From positions 1-27,862 of IMG/VR virus record IMGVR_UViG_3300010372_000009: a DNA stretch of 27,862 nucleotides; one strand, written 5' to 3'. The DNA is from a virus. A program made the translations under genes and the position numbers. Positions 1 to 8,793 of this stretch are shown here, piece by piece (the stretch's first letter is position 1; each line of letters begins with the position of its first letter). The notes under the pieces are model-generated. The model had not been told where the DNA came from. It did not search any database and worked only from the letters and a program-made list of their open reading frames with translations.

Positions 1-485
1 ACGTCGTCCGCGATGATCTCGTCGGCACGGCTACCAGTGAGCTGGCCGGTGATACCCACGGACTTCACGGAAGGGGAGTGGCTGATACCAGCCGGGCCAA
101 CGTCGAACATGATGTTGGAGTTGCGTTGACCGTCCCTGGGCCGTAGGTGGGCCAGGATGGGCAGCTCGAAGATCAACCGCTTGGTGAACGTCGAGAACTG
201 GTCAGCGCGATCCTTCGAGGCAGAGACCACGAGGAAGTTGAGGTTGGGATCGAGCAGGAGTCGCCAGCAGACGTAGGCCGAGGTGATCCAGCTCTTGCCC
301 ACTCCCCGGAACGCCTCGATGACCTTGCGTCGAGGGCCGTGCTGGAGGAAGTGAGCGATGTCGTATTGGATTGGGGTGGGGTCTGGCTTTGCTGCCGTAA
401 TGGCCCCGGCAGTCCACAGGAACTCCCACACGACAAAGAGGAAGTTCCTGAAGTCCCTCAAGGGGTGAGACTCAGGCAAAGACAT
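1..485 (-). CDS. Terminase large subunit, T7 gp19-like (5' part only)
   Basis: The ATPase/nuclease that drives DNA into the head. The first 161 codons are in the window and the gene continues past the left edge. Walker A is RGVGKS at 60-65 (FRGVGKSW), and Walker B IIADD ends at 161. [22 protein letters not shown] and [21 protein letters not shown] match T7 gp19 closely. The start is taken as ATG 485, with GGAG 11 nt upstream; an in-frame ATG at 512, at the foot of the hairpin, would add nine residues. It lacks a close RBS in both cases, which suggests modest expression. Confidence 0.95.
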   Translation of the reverse strand, partial: MSLPESHPLRDFRNFLFVVWEFLWTAGAITAAKPDPTPIQYDIAHFLQHGPRRKVIEAFRGVGKSWITSAYVCWRLLLDPNLNFLVVSASKDRADQFSTFTKRLIFELPILAHLRPRDGQRNSNIMFDVGPAGISHSPSVKSVGITGQLTGSRADEIIADD

Positions 486-511
486 AGGGCTGTAAGCTCC
501 ACAGAAACGCA

Positions 512-573
512 TAGAGCGCCGCCAGCGAACCCACCCTGTACCTATGCACAGGTGGATTGCTGGAGGCGCTCTA
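512..573 (-). repeat. Large hairpin between terminase genes
   Basis: Arms 559-573 and 512-526 pair at 14 of 15 positions. Inside, AATCCACCT (550-558) pairs with GGGTGGGTT (528-536) with two G-U pairs, extending the helix to about 23 bp around a 13-base loop. No T-run follows, so it is not an intrinsic terminator. RNase III processing or a DNA packaging signal are possible roles. Confidence 0.8.
538..558 (-). promoter_or_regulatory. Repeated intergenic motif, copy 3 (before large terminase)
   Basis: Core ATCCACnnnnGCATAGG from 557 down to 541, followed by TAC as in copy 1. It lies within the apical part of the hairpin at 512-573. Conservation with the copies at 26115-26131 and 12862-12878 is 13 of 13 fixed positions. 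Confidence 0.5.
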
Positions 574-594
574 CGGGCCTTCTAGGCGGTTTGG

Positions 595-828
595 TTAGTG
601 GTATGCGGGATCGTTGGGATCGGTGAACGGGAGCTGGCTGGTCAACGAATTGGTCAGTCGCTCCAGGGAGTTACCGGCAGTCGGGATTGCCTCGATGCCG
701 TTGTCCTTCAAGAACTTGATGGCCTGGGCGAAATCCGAGGCAGTCGCCTCGCCAGACTGGATGCGGGACAGCAGTTGTTCACCGACCGCCGCGTGAAGGG
801 CTTCAAGAAGCTCTTTCGGTGCGGTCAT
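595..828 (-). CDS. Terminase small subunit, T7 gp18-like
   Basis: DNA-recognition subunit (77 aa) of the packaging motor. ATG 828 is chosen because GGAG lies 6 nt upstream; an in-frame extension to 864 overlaps the holin and adds unrelated residues. The helical sequence PKELLEALHAAVGEQLLSRIQSGEATASDFAQAIKFLKDNGIEAI fits small terminase subunits of T7-like phages; it ends LPFTDPNDPAYH. It is slightly shorter than T7 gp18 (89 aa). A 109-base gap with a large hairpin separates it from the large subunit gene. Confidence 0.88.
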   Translation of the reverse strand: MTAPKELLEALHAAVGEQLLSRIQSGEATASDFAQAIKFLKDNGIEAIPTAGNSLERLTNSLTSQLPFTDPNDPAYH

Positions 829-1030
829 TGGGTTTCTCCTTACCGAACAGGGATTTGAAGGCATCCCGTACCTTGGGCAGGAACACGATGATCTGGAACA
901 CCAGCAGCATCGCGGTGCCGATGAACACCCAGTCCTGCAGGGTGATCCCGAACATAGTCATGCCCGAGACACCCACCGGTACGGGAGTGGTGACGAGAGC
1001 GACTTGCTCAGCAGCGTTACGGACGGTCAT
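803..1030 (-). CDS. Holin, T7 gp17.5-like
   Basis: A membrane protein of 75 aa that would form lesions in the inner membrane to time lysis. It has one transmembrane helix (about 33-51, DWVFIGTAMLLVFQIIVFL), then a basic tail KVRDAFKSLFGKEKP. The segment before the helix, PVPVGVSGMTMFGITLQDW, resembles the T7 gp17.5 pattern, and the gene order fibre-holin-small terminase is that of T7. GGAGG lies 7 nt before ATG 1030. It overlaps the terminase small subunit gene by 26 bases. Confidence 0.87.
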   Translation of the reverse strand: MTVRNAAEQVALVTTPVPVGVSGMTMFGITLQDWVFIGTAMLLVFQIIVFLPKVRDAFKSLFGKEKPNDRTERAS

Positions 1031-1437
1031 TCAGAAGCCTCCGAAGGCCAAGGGAGCGTCTCCTTAATCTCCGTGTAGCGGGCCTTGGCTTTCTCCAGAA
1101 GCTCCTCCCATCCGGTCTCGCCTGTGAGCTGCATCCGGTTTGCCTCAGCGAAAAGACGGTCGCTTCCCGTCTGAGGGTCTGCGTAGGCGTTACGACGCTG
1201 CCGTTCGATGAAGGCCCGCCGCTCCTCCAAGGGAGGCGGAACCCGCTTCCTCAAAACAGGCTTACCTAGCGTCGCATCGAAAGCGATCTCAGTCTCACCG
1301 TTTTGGCCTTCAATAAGAGCACGGTGCTCTTCAAGCGTGACCTCAACACAATCGCTAGGCCACGCATCAGCCTCTTTATAGTTCGAGGCAAACTCCGCTG
1401 GGTAAAACCCTTTTGTTGTTGGGGAGTAGAAGTACAT
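1027..1437 (-). CDS. Tail fibre assembly protein (Caudo_TAP-like)
   Basis: Chaperone of 136 aa for the fibre tip. The start MYFYSPTTKGFYPAEF, then DAWPSDCVEVTLEEHRALIEGQ and ...GKPVLRKR, is the typical pattern of phage tail fibre assembly proteins. The C-terminal half is charged and helical (ERRAFIERQRRNAY, WEELLEKAKARYTEIKETLPWP). RBS AGGAG lies 5 nt before ATG 1437, directly behind the fibre gene, and the stop overlaps the holin start (ATGA). T7 lacks this gene; a fibre-tip plus chaperone pair is usually acquired together by exchange. Confidence 0.9.
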   Translation of the reverse strand: MYFYSPTTKGFYPAEFASNYKEADAWPSDCVEVTLEEHRALIEGQNGETEIAFDATLGKPVLRKRVPPPLEERRAFIERQRRNAYADPQTGSDRLFAEANRMQLTGETGWEELLEKAKARYTEIKETLPWPSEASE

Positions 1438-1446
1438 AAATGCTCC

Positions 1447-3351
1447 TCAGTATCCAATTGCCGTCCAATAAACAAGGTTGTTCTGGTTGGCACCGTTTAA
1501 CCCACGGTACACACGTAGTTGGGAGGTGCTAATCGGCTCTACCATGCCCCAGTTGTCGATGGTGACCGCGTTGCCGGTTACAAGTGGCGTTGCATGGGCC
1601 ACTGCGACAACTGAAGGGAAAGTGATGGGAAAGGTAATGGTGGTGCTCGAATCACCAGCTATGCTGGCAGTTCTACCCCACTGCAGGATTAACCCACCAG
1701 GGAACTGCTGGTAACCGTTAGTTCCGAGACTCTGCAAACCCGCAGCGGTAAACGCTGTGGCAATGTCATTTGCGCCGTGCGTGTGGCCACTCGGGGGGAA
1801 GGTAGCGGGCTTCGCCGGAAGCGAGTTCCAATTGAGGTTGCCTGTGTGATAAAGCTCAAGCCACGAGGACCAGCCTGCGCTGCTTTGGTACTTACGCACG
1901 AACACCTTGCTTGAAACGAGACCAACCCACAGTTGGACCGGCTCACCCGCGCTACCAGCCACGAACACACCACCGTAAATCTCCGGGGCGTTTGTGCAGT
2001 TTCCGACGTAGTAGAAGCCCATTTTTGTGAGGCTGTTCATGTCTGAGTTGGTAAAGGAGATTCCATTACCAACACCAAAATCACCCACCTTGAGGAGTCT
2101 CCCTGCGGTGGAGTCTAGGGCACTCGTGGTCACGTTCGCCGTGGCAGCGGTACCAAGACCAGTCACTTCCCCCACAGGGTGGGTGTGTGGACTCGGGGCG
2201 AACGTCGTCGGTTTCCCAGTCACGTCACCCCAAGTCAACGACAGGTCGGTGATCTCCGCCTTCGAGTGGGTGTGGGACACGTTTGCCTTCGTCGCCAGTC
2301 CGCTATCGATAGCAGCCCGAGTTGCCGTCGATACAGGCTTGTCGAGGTCAGAGGTGTTATTCACGTTGCCCAAACCGAGGTTCGCCCTTGCCGCAGCCTT
2401 ATCCGCCAACAGGGCAAGGTTCTCGGAGTTCTTGGCGAAGTCCGACAGGTCACCGCCAGCAATCGCCTGAACGTCAGCCAGAACCTGATTGACTGTCACC
2501 TCAAGCTGCTGTGCGGTAGTGACTGCGGTACCAGCATCCGCCGCCGCAGACTGGGCATCCTGCGAAGCAGACACAGCAGCAGCTTCAGCGGAATCAGCCT
2601 TGAGCGAGGCGAAGTTAGCCAGCGACACAGCCGAAGCGGAGTCGGCCAAAGCAGTATTCGCGGTGTTCAGCGCAGTCGCTGCGTCACTCGCTGCTGCGTT
2701 TGCCGTTGCCACTGCGGAAGCTACCTGAGAAGCCGCGCTGTTCGCGGTGCTGTTCGCACTGTTCGCAGTGTTAACCGCTTTGTTCGCCTCCGTCTTGGCG
2801 GTGTTCGCAGTCGTCACCGCGTTGCGGGCCTCAGTCGAAGCAGCGTTGGCAGTAGAGAGCGCGGTGTTCGCGGTGGTCACAGCGTTGCTTGCGGAGGTCG
2901 CAGCGTTGTTCGCAGTCGTGGCAGCGTTGTTCGCTGTGGTGGTTGCCGAGTTCGCCGTCGAGATCGCGGTGTTCGCCTTCGAGTCCGCGCTTTGCGCAGT
3001 CGTTTTGGCGTCGTTCGCAATCGTGTTCGACTCGACAGCCAGGTCGTCCGCTTCCTGGGACAGGTAGAAGTTCTGCTTGCTGGCCAGATCGAGCTGGCTT
3101 TCGGTGAGCGTGGAGCCGTCCGCGAAGTCCACCAGCAGAGAGTTGCGCTCGGTTACCCGGCGAACCTCGACCTTGGCTCCGATGGCCGGTGCCGTGGTCA
3201 GTTGGATGGACGAGGCAGACAGCCAGGAGAACGTCACGGCTTCGCCGTTCACGGTGACCTTGACGTGATCCTTGGACAGGTACGGGAAAGGCACCGAGAA
3301 GTTGCGGTTACCGCTCACGCTCTGGGTGTAGGTGACTCGTGCAAGAGCCAT
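1447..3351 (-). CDS. Tail fibre protein, T7 gp17-like N-terminus
   Basis: A receptor-binding fibre of 634 aa. Residues 1-105 match the T7 gp17 tail-attachment domain (VTYTQSVSGNRNFSVPFPYLSKDHVKV, LDLASKQNFYLSQEADDL). Residues about 126-280 form a strict 7-residue repeat based on TANxAxT/S, probably a trimeric coiled-coil shaft. Then come NVNNTSDLDKPVSTA (329-343) and two copies of a W-x-x-x-x-x-KP-x-TF-x-PS-x-HTH unit (about 374-391 and near residue 515). The end, GYQQFPGGLILQWG plus a beta-rich tip, is of the type found in many exchangeable fibres. It is followed 9 bases later by its assembly chaperone. Confidence 0.95.
   Translation of the reverse strand: MALARVTYTQSVSGNRNFSVPFPYLSKDHVKVTVNGEAVTFSWLSASSIQLTTAPAIGAKVEVRRVTERNSLLVDFADGSTLTESQLDLASKQNFYLSQEADDLAVESNTIANDAKTTAQSADSKANTAISTANSATTTANNAATTANNAATSASNAVTTANTALSTANAASTEARNAVTTANTAKTEANKAVNTANSANSTANSAASQVASAVATANAAASDAATALNTANTALADSASAVSLANFASLKADSAEAAAVSASQDAQSAAADAGTAVTTAQQLEVTVNQVLADVQAIAGGDLSDFAKNSENLALLADKAAARANLGLGNVNNTSDLDKPVSTATRAAIDSGLATKANVSHTHSKAEITDLSLTWGDVTGKPTTFAPSPHTHPVGEVTGLGTAATANVTTSALDSTAGRLLKVGDFGVGNGISFTNSDMNSLTKMGFYYVGNCTNAPEIYGGVFVAGSAGEPVQLWVGLVSSKVFVRKYQSSAGWSSWLELYHTGNLNWNSLPAKPATFPPSGHTHGANDIATAFTAAGLQSLGTNGYQQFPGGLILQWGRTASIAGDSSTTITFPITFPSVVAVAHATPLVTGNAVTIDNWGMVEPISTSQLRVYRGLNGANQNNLVYWTAIGY
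2509..2976 (-). repeat. 21-bp (7-residue) tandem repeat in the tail fibre gene
   Basis: About 22 consecutive heptads, for example TANSATT, TANNAAT, TANNAAT, SASNAVT, TANTALS. Ala, Thr, Asn and Ser dominate. At DNA level the + strand repeats gcggtgttcgc-like units. Copies are diverged enough to show an old expansion, but similar enough for slippage to alter shaft length. Confidence 0.85.
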
Positions 3352-3369
3352 GCTTTTCCTCCAGACAAA

Positions 3370-3396
3370 GAAAAAGGGCGACCCGAAGGCCGCCCC
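3370..3396 (-). terminator. Intrinsic terminator after gp16
   Basis: Minus strand GGGCGGCC-TTCG-GGTCGCCC (8-bp stem with one G-U, UUCG tetraloop) followed by TTTTTC. It lies between the gp16-like gene and the tail fibre gene, and the fibre RBS (GGAGG, 7 nt before ATG 3351) is downstream of it. Fibre expression thus needs read-through or its own promoter; none was recognised. Confidence 0.93.
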
Positions 3397-3417
3397 TGTG
3401 TGTTGAACGAATGGTTG

Positions 3418-6400
3418 TTACTGATCCCAGAAGCCCGCTTTCACCTCAGCTTTGCGGTGCAGGTTCTGGATGACTCCTTGCTGGACGCCAGCTTCCTCGG
3501 CCATGAGCCGGTAGAAGGCAGCATCCCGTAGGGAGTTGATGTAGCTGTTCACCTGCTGCACCACAGGCCCACTGATGGAGCGGGTGCCCACTGGTAGACC
3601 AGCGTCGAGGATCATCGACAGGCCGACTTCCGGTTGCTGCTCGCGGTAGTACCGCTGCCACCGGTCGTACAGAGACTCCCGGCCATCCGCCGTCATGGTC
3701 TTGCGCAGGTCTGCGTTGCCCATCAGGCGGTGCTTGTTGGGGGCTGCGAAGGTCGTCCCGGTCTGCTTACTGATCGCGTCCAGCTTGCGGAGAACATCGA
3801 GCTGCTGCTCGGTCAATCCCTTGGCTCTCTCCTCGGGGGTGGACAGGGAGAAGATGTTCCACATTGCCCCCTCGTCGCCCATCTGCCGAACATTGCCCAG
3901 CACGTCGTAGGACTTGGGCGCACTACGTTCGTAGGCTCCGAGAGTCCCCCCGAAGAGCACCTTCGACTCCACCGTCTGCCAGAACGTAGTCGGGTCGTCG
4001 ATGGTCGGGTCGTTGGTCTTGGCGATCTTCTGCATGGTGTTGGGCACCAGGGTGCGCAGCTTCTCGCCCAGGAACTTGAGCAACGCAGTGTCGGACTTCT
4101 CGGGATTGGCGGCGTCCTCTCCAAGGGTCATCAAGGCGTCGACACCAGCCATGAGGTTGGCATCGCGGATGGCCTGGGCGATTGCCATGGTTCCTACGGA
4201 CACCGTGGCCTTGGCTCTATCCCACTCGGACTTGTTGATGAACTCTCCCTGGCGCTCCAAGCGCACGAGGTTCTCGTAGCGCTCCAGGCCGTTGATCATG
4301 ATCTTCAACGGGGTGGCCAGCGGGTCGAAGTTGCGGTAGCTCCAGGTGGAACCGTCGTCGAACCGGATGGTGTACGGCTCAGGCAGGTCGGAGTCCGTGC
4401 GGGCGCGTTGCTGCCGCCAGTCCGAGTAGGCACCGTCACCGGTGATCATCCCCTGGGCGTACAGCGTAAGGACAGCACCGGTTGCGGCCAGCGACATCAT
4501 CGCTTCGCCCTGGGCACGCATCTGCGCCCGGCGACCGTTCAGGCCACGCAGGTCACGGATGAAGCCAGGAGCCACGATCTGGACACCGGGAGTCATCCTG
4601 ATGCCTTCCTCGAAGACACGCACGGGGGTACGGAAGAACAACTGCCCGAGTAATCGAATACTCGGGTGCTCGTTCACCCATTCCTCGTACTTCTTGGCGC
4701 TGTTGCTGGCGAAGCGGTGCCACCTGTCCTTACCCTCACCACCACTGAACGCCCGCTTGTAGAGCACGTCACGGACGTAGTCGATGGCCTCGGAGTCGTG
4801 GCCGTGGCGTAGTGCCTCTGGGTCTCGGGCCACCTCGCGCTGGACGTAGTTGATCAGCTTCTGCCCGGAGTAGCCCAGGGTTCGGCCTTTGTTCAGCACG
4901 ACGTTCAGGTTCTCCTGGGCCGTGGGGTTGGCGTAGGACGCCTCGATGGCTTCCCGCACCTTGGTCTTCACGAACTGGTTCAGCGCCTTGCCCTTGAGTC
5001 CCTGGCGTTCACCCTCCTCGAAAGCGGTGTTGGCCACCTTCCCGGCGATGAAGCCCTCGTAGGTGATGCGGGACATGAACTCGTCGGAGGCGTTCAGCAG
5101 TCGCGGGAAGATGCGGATCACGCCGCCCTTGAGTCCCTTGATCGCCAGCTCGCCCTCCAGCAACCGGCCAGACTCCCTGGTTAGGATCGCCTGTTCGTAC
5201 CGGAAGGCAGCCTTGGCCGCTCTCCAGGCACCGCCAGTAGCCGACCGCATGGCGCTGTAGGTGGCCATCATCTCGCGGCGGGTGGCCTTCTCGAAGGGGT
5301 TCGACAGGGCCGCGTTGAGCGTGGGCCGGTACAACACCTTGGCCATTGACGGCACGAGGTTCACTGCCAGGGTGGTCGGGCTGAACACGTTGGAGATGAT
5401 CAGCTCGTTGGCCTTGCGGATGAACCCAGGGTTGGTGCCCGCAACCGCCTCAGCGTCGATTGCCAGCTCCTCCTGCTTGATCACGGTGAGCCTTGCAGCT
5501 TCGCCCACGTCACCCTTGGCCAGGGCTGCAGAGATCGCGGAGTCGTACTCCTGGGCCTTCTGCTTGAACTCCCGGCTCTCCATGGCTGCATCGACGCGGC
5601 GAGCGAACTCGGCATCGGCGTCCTCCTTGGACATGCCTTGCTTCACCAGCTCCTCGGGACTCAGCCCACGGAGCGCGGTGAGACCTTCCTGGCGTTGCCG
5701 CAGCATGGAGCCGGTGAGCGAGGAGAAAGCCTCGTCCATCGTGGCTACCGGCGACAGCAGCCTTTCCAGCTTCTCCTGTTGCTTGCCCAGGAGGTACAGC
5801 TTCTGAGGATCGGTGGTGCCCTGGGTCTCCTTGATGACCTTGGCCAGCTCGGTGCGGAGTTGATCCACGGCGATCTGGGTGGAGCGGTTGAAGCTGCCCC
5901 ATTCGGCCTGGGTCATCTTGGTGGTGCGGAGCTGGTCGACGATGTCCTCGACCTGGGTGTAGTGCAGGTCTCGAAGGTCTTCGGCCAGGGACTCAGCGAA
6001 CTGGGTCACCTCGTCCATGTTCCTGGGAACAAACGGGATCTGGTTGTCCAGCTCGGGGGTGTTGAGCTGTTCCAGAGTGCGGTTGAAGATCAGCTCGCCT
6101 TCGCGGGCCGGGACGGCTGCATCGGTGCCAGGAGCCACCCGAACAAGATCGGTCGGCGGGGCTTCGAGTTGAGCCGGTTGGCTAGGAGTGGGAGCTGCAT
6201 CGGGGGTAGCGGGTGCTGCACTGTCAGCAGCAGCTTTAGGCTGAGCCTCTGGTGCCGCTTGGACTGGAACCGGAAGGGTTTCCTCCGGCCCAGCCCGGAA
6301 GTTGCGCCACTTGTTGGCTAGTGAGTCTGAAACAGCAGAGAGTACAGTACCCCCAGCCAGACCAACCCCTGCACCCAGGGCAGCACTGCCCAGAACAGAC

Positions 6401-7071
6401 GTGCCATCAATCTCCTCCTTACGTCCTGCAGATACCTCGATGCTCTGGCGGATGGTGTTGTCGACCGCACCGTACATGGCACCCTCGACACCAGCTACGG
6501 TGCCGGTCTTGAGGCCAGCCTTGAGCAGCTCTCGGACGCCAGCCTTGGTGGCTTGCTTGGCACCTTCCTTACCAGCGAGGCCGACACCCAGGGTGCCCAG
6601 ACCGACGTAGGTTGTAGGGTCAGTCAGGACACCCTTGAAGAACCGCCCGACGCCATCCCAGGACACGTTGAGGTTGTCATAGGAGTCCATCAGGTACAGG
6701 AAGGCGTCCTTCTCGTACTGCTCTGCGTTGCTGATCTTGGCAGCATCCACCGCCATTACGGGCAGGTTGTAATTGAACCAGCCCATCATGTCCAGACCCC
6801 ACTCAGCCAGCTCTTGGTCGCTGCCCTTGAAGGGTTGCCCCTCGTTCATCTGGTACAGCACGCGGGAGGCGTTGAGCCAGTCTTGGTTGCTTGCCAGGGT
6901 ATCGGGGTCGATGTCCTTGGCCACGGCCCCATACTGGTAATCAGTCGGGGCCAGGGCAGCTTCCTGCGGCGCTTCGGCCTGGGAGAGGTACATCAAGGTC
7001 TCGTTGAGTTGGTCACCCTGGAGGTCATCCGGCAACTCGTAGCGAGCGCCATTGATCTCGTAAACGGCCAT
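3418..7071 (-). CDS. Internal virion protein D, T7 gp16-like, no visible transglycosylase domain
   Basis: The largest protein in the window (1217 aa; T7 gp16 is 1318). It starts MAVYEINGARYELPDDLQGDQLN. Residues about 150-250 contain Gly/Ala-rich hydrophobic stretches (TYVGLGTLGVGLAGKEG, VLGSAALGAGVGLAGGTVLSAV) that could insert in the inner membrane. A Pro/Ala-rich linker follows (about 265-310), then a long helical region. T7 gp16 opens with a soluble lytic transglycosylase domain; I find no E-S...GLMQ-like SLT motif here, so this homologue probably lacks that cell-wall activity. The stop is followed by a strong terminator. Confidence 0.9.
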   Translation of the reverse strand: MAVYEINGARYELPDDLQGDQLNETLMYLSQAEAPQEAALAPTDYQYGAVAKDIDPDTLASNQDWLNASRVLYQMNEGQPFKGSDQELAEWGLDMMGWFNYNLPVMAVDAAKISNAEQYEKDAFLYLMDSYDNLNVSWDGVGRFFKGVLTDPTTYVGLGTLGVGLAGKEGAKQATKAGVRELLKAGLKTGTVAGVEGAMYGAVDNTIRQSIEVSAGRKEEIDGTSVLGSAALGAGVGLAGGTVLSAVSDSLANKWRNFRAGPEETLPVPVQAAPEAQPKAAADSAAPATPDAAPTPSQPAQLEAPPTDLVRVAPGTDAAVPAREGELIFNRTLEQLNTPELDNQIPFVPRNMDEVTQFAESLAEDLRDLHYTQVEDIVDQLRTTKMTQAEWGSFNRSTQIAVDQLRTELAKVIKETQGTTDPQKLYLLGKQQEKLERLLSPVATMDEAFSSLTGSMLRQRQEGLTALRGLSPEELVKQGMSKEDADAEFARRVDAAMESREFKQKAQEYDSAISAALAKGDVGEAARLTVIKQEELAIDAEAVAGTNPGFIRKANELIISNVFSPTTLAVNLVPSMAKVLYRPTLNAALSNPFEKATRREMMATYSAMRSATGGAWRAAKAAFRYEQAILTRESGRLLEGELAIKGLKGGVIRIFPRLLNASDEFMSRITYEGFIAGKVANTAFEEGERQGLKGKALNQFVKTKVREAIEASYANPTAQENLNVVLNKGRTLGYSGQKLINYVQREVARDPEALRHGHDSEAIDYVRDVLYKRAFSGGEGKDRWHRFASNSAKKYEEWVNEHPSIRLLGQLFFRTPVRVFEEGIRMTPGVQIVAPGFIRDLRGLNGRRAQMRAQGEAMMSLAATGAVLTLYAQGMITGDGAYSDWRQQRARTDSDLPEPYTIRFDDGSTWSYRNFDPLATPLKIMINGLERYENLVRLERQGEFINKSEWDRAKATVSVGTMAIAQAIRDANLMAGVDALMTLGEDAANPEKSDTALLKFLGEKLRTLVPNTMQKIAKTNDPTIDDPTTFWQTVESKVLFGGTLGAYERSAPKSYDVLGNVRQMGDEGAMWNIFSLSTPEERAKGLTEQQLDVLRKLDAISKQTGTTFAAPNKHRLMGNADLRKTMTADGRESLYDRWQRYYREQQPEVGLSMILDAGLPVGTRSISGPVVQQVNSYINSLRDAAFYRLMAEEAGVQQGVIQNLHRKAEVKAGFWDQ

Positions 7072-7079
7072 TCAATTCC

Positions 7080-8783
7080 TCACTCTACTCGGCGCACCTC
7101 CACGCCGTTCGGTAGACGGAACGAACTGGCCGAGCCTTCCGGCGCAGCCCTTTGCGGGGTCGGTGCAGGGTTATTGGTTGCTTGTGGTTGCTGCGGTGCG
7201 GTGCGTTTCTGCAGCATCTGGAGGCGCATCTCAGCGGCCTTACGGGCACGCTCCATAAGCTCCAGCTTGGCGCGGCCACGAGGGAGCTGACCGTTCTCCT
7301 CGATGTAGGCGTTCAGCTCGAAGTTCAGGGTGTTGTAGAACGTCGATCGAACAGCGCCCTGGGCGTTCACCCCCTGGATCTGGAGGATCTGGCCTTGAGG
7401 CGACTGGGCGAACACCTTGAGGTCGTCCCCCAGGTTCGAATCGAAGTAGGTGGTCACGTCCTGATCGCGCAGCATATTCACGCCACCCATCAGCACCGGA
7501 ATCTCGTCGATCAGCTTCTGCTTGTCGTTCGGGTTCAGGTCACTGCGGGCCATGATGTGGTCGCGGAGACTGTCCTCGGTCACCTCACCATCCTGGCGGA
7601 AGTCGTAGAGGAACTCAGGGTCAGCCTCGAACGCCTCGGTGAAGGAACCGGTGGTGCCAGCCTGGAGCAGCTTCGAGCGCACAGCCGCAGCGTTGCGGGT
7701 GCTGTAGGTCGAATCCAGGGTGGGCTGGGAGTTCAGCCGTAGGGCGTACTCATACAGCTCAGGGGTCTTGTAGTAGTCAGCCGGGTTCACGGCGTCACCA
7801 TCGACCAGCCGCTGTAGGATCGAAGCCTTACCGGCTCGGATGCTCTGCGCCCGCTGGAACTCGGCGATCTCCTTGGCACGGACGAACTCCGAGTACTTCG
7901 CCGCCTCGATCTGCTGACCGACCTTGGCCAGATCGGCCTTGGACTCAGCGTTGAGAAAACGCTTCGGGATCGTGTCGAGCAGTTTCACGTTGCTGTCGGC
8001 AATCGCCTGAGCGATGACCGAGTCGACCACGATCTTGTTGCGCTCGATGTTGTTCAGGGACGAGGACTGCTTCCACTCGTTGTCCAGGGCGATCAGGTCT
8101 CCCCCGTTCTTGATGGCGTTCACCACAGCATCCGAGAAGGAGTTCTTCTGGAGTTCTTGGTGGTAGCCAGCAGTCTCGCGCATCCAAGTCGTCTCGAACT
8201 CGTTGAGAGTCCGGTCGACCTGCTCAAGGAAGCCGTTGCCGTAGAAGTCCTGGCCCCCGGTTTTCTCGAAGGCTTGCTTGCGGATGTTGTCGAGGAACGC
8301 CTTACGGTTGGCCGTGTTGAGGCGCACCTCGTCGTTCTGCAGGATCTCCTGCACCTGATCCAGTGCCCACTGCTTGGCCTCTTGCTCACCCGTTGCCTGG
8401 GCGATACGGGCAGCCACGGTGGGCACCAGCTCGGGGAACATCTCCTGAACCTGGGTAGCGTTCACCGCACCGGACTCTTTGTCGCGCATGAACTGCTCGG
8501 TGTAGTACCGCAGCTTCTGCATCTGCTCCTTTTCCATGTCCTTGGTGGTCGCTGCTGCGTACTTCTCCAGGGCCGGGTTCAGGGAGGCAAGAGCGTCAGC
8601 AAGCTGGCCCATGCGGTTGTCCTGGGCGATGGCTTGAGGACGGACGTAGGTATCGACCCGAGCCGCAGCCGGGGCCAGACCTACTCGGGCGGACGTATCC
8701 CGCTGGGTTACCGCTCGGCCCCTCTTTTGGCGGACAGAGGGACGCGAGGAAGTCGAGGGCCGCAGCCCCGGTACGTTGTCCAT
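7080..8783 (-). CDS. Internal virion protein C, T7 gp15-like
   Basis: Internal core/ejectosome protein (567 aa), shorter than T7 gp15 (747 aa). The N-terminus is basic and disordered; the ordered part begins QDNRMGQLADALASLNPALEKYAAATTKDMEKEQMQKLRYY. The middle is long, helical and Glu/Gln/Lys-rich with no membrane segments. The C-terminal MERARKAAEMRLQMLQKRTAPQQPQ is followed by a Pro-rich tail and FRLPNGVEVRRVE. In T7 it assembles the periplasmic channel with gp16. AGAGG lies 6 nt before ATG 8783; gp16 follows after 8 bases. Confidence 0.92.
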   Translation of the reverse strand: MDNVPGLRPSTSSRPSVRQKRGRAVTQRDTSARVGLAPAAARVDTYVRPQAIAQDNRMGQLADALASLNPALEKYAAATTKDMEKEQMQKLRYYTEQFMRDKESGAVNATQVQEMFPELVPTVAARIAQATGEQEAKQWALDQVQEILQNDEVRLNTANRKAFLDNIRKQAFEKTGGQDFYGNGFLEQVDRTLNEFETTWMRETAGYHQELQKNSFSDAVVNAIKNGGDLIALDNEWKQSSSLNNIERNKIVVDSVIAQAIADSNVKLLDTIPKRFLNAESKADLAKVGQQIEAAKYSEFVRAKEIAEFQRAQSIRAGKASILQRLVDGDAVNPADYYKTPELYEYALRLNSQPTLDSTYSTRNAAAVRSKLLQAGTTGSFTEAFEADPEFLYDFRQDGEVTEDSLRDHIMARSDLNPNDKQKLIDEIPVLMGGVNMLRDQDVTTYFDSNLGDDLKVFAQSPQGQILQIQGVNAQGAVRSTFYNTLNFELNAYIEENGQLPRGRAKLELMERARKAAEMRLQMLQKRTAPQQPQATNNPAPTPQRAAPEGSASSFRLPNGVEVRRVE

Positions 8784-8793
8784 TGGTTACCTC

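Noticed and set aside
2509-2976. Repeat region considered as a CRISPR-like array
   Set aside because: The period is 21 bp without unique spacers and lies in frame inside the fibre gene. It is a protein repeat.
2179-3531. 450-codon + strand frame antisense to the tail fibre
   Set aside because: Ser/Arg/Val repeats are the reverse reading of the fibre's 21-bp repeats; it also crosses the terminator and the end of gp16.
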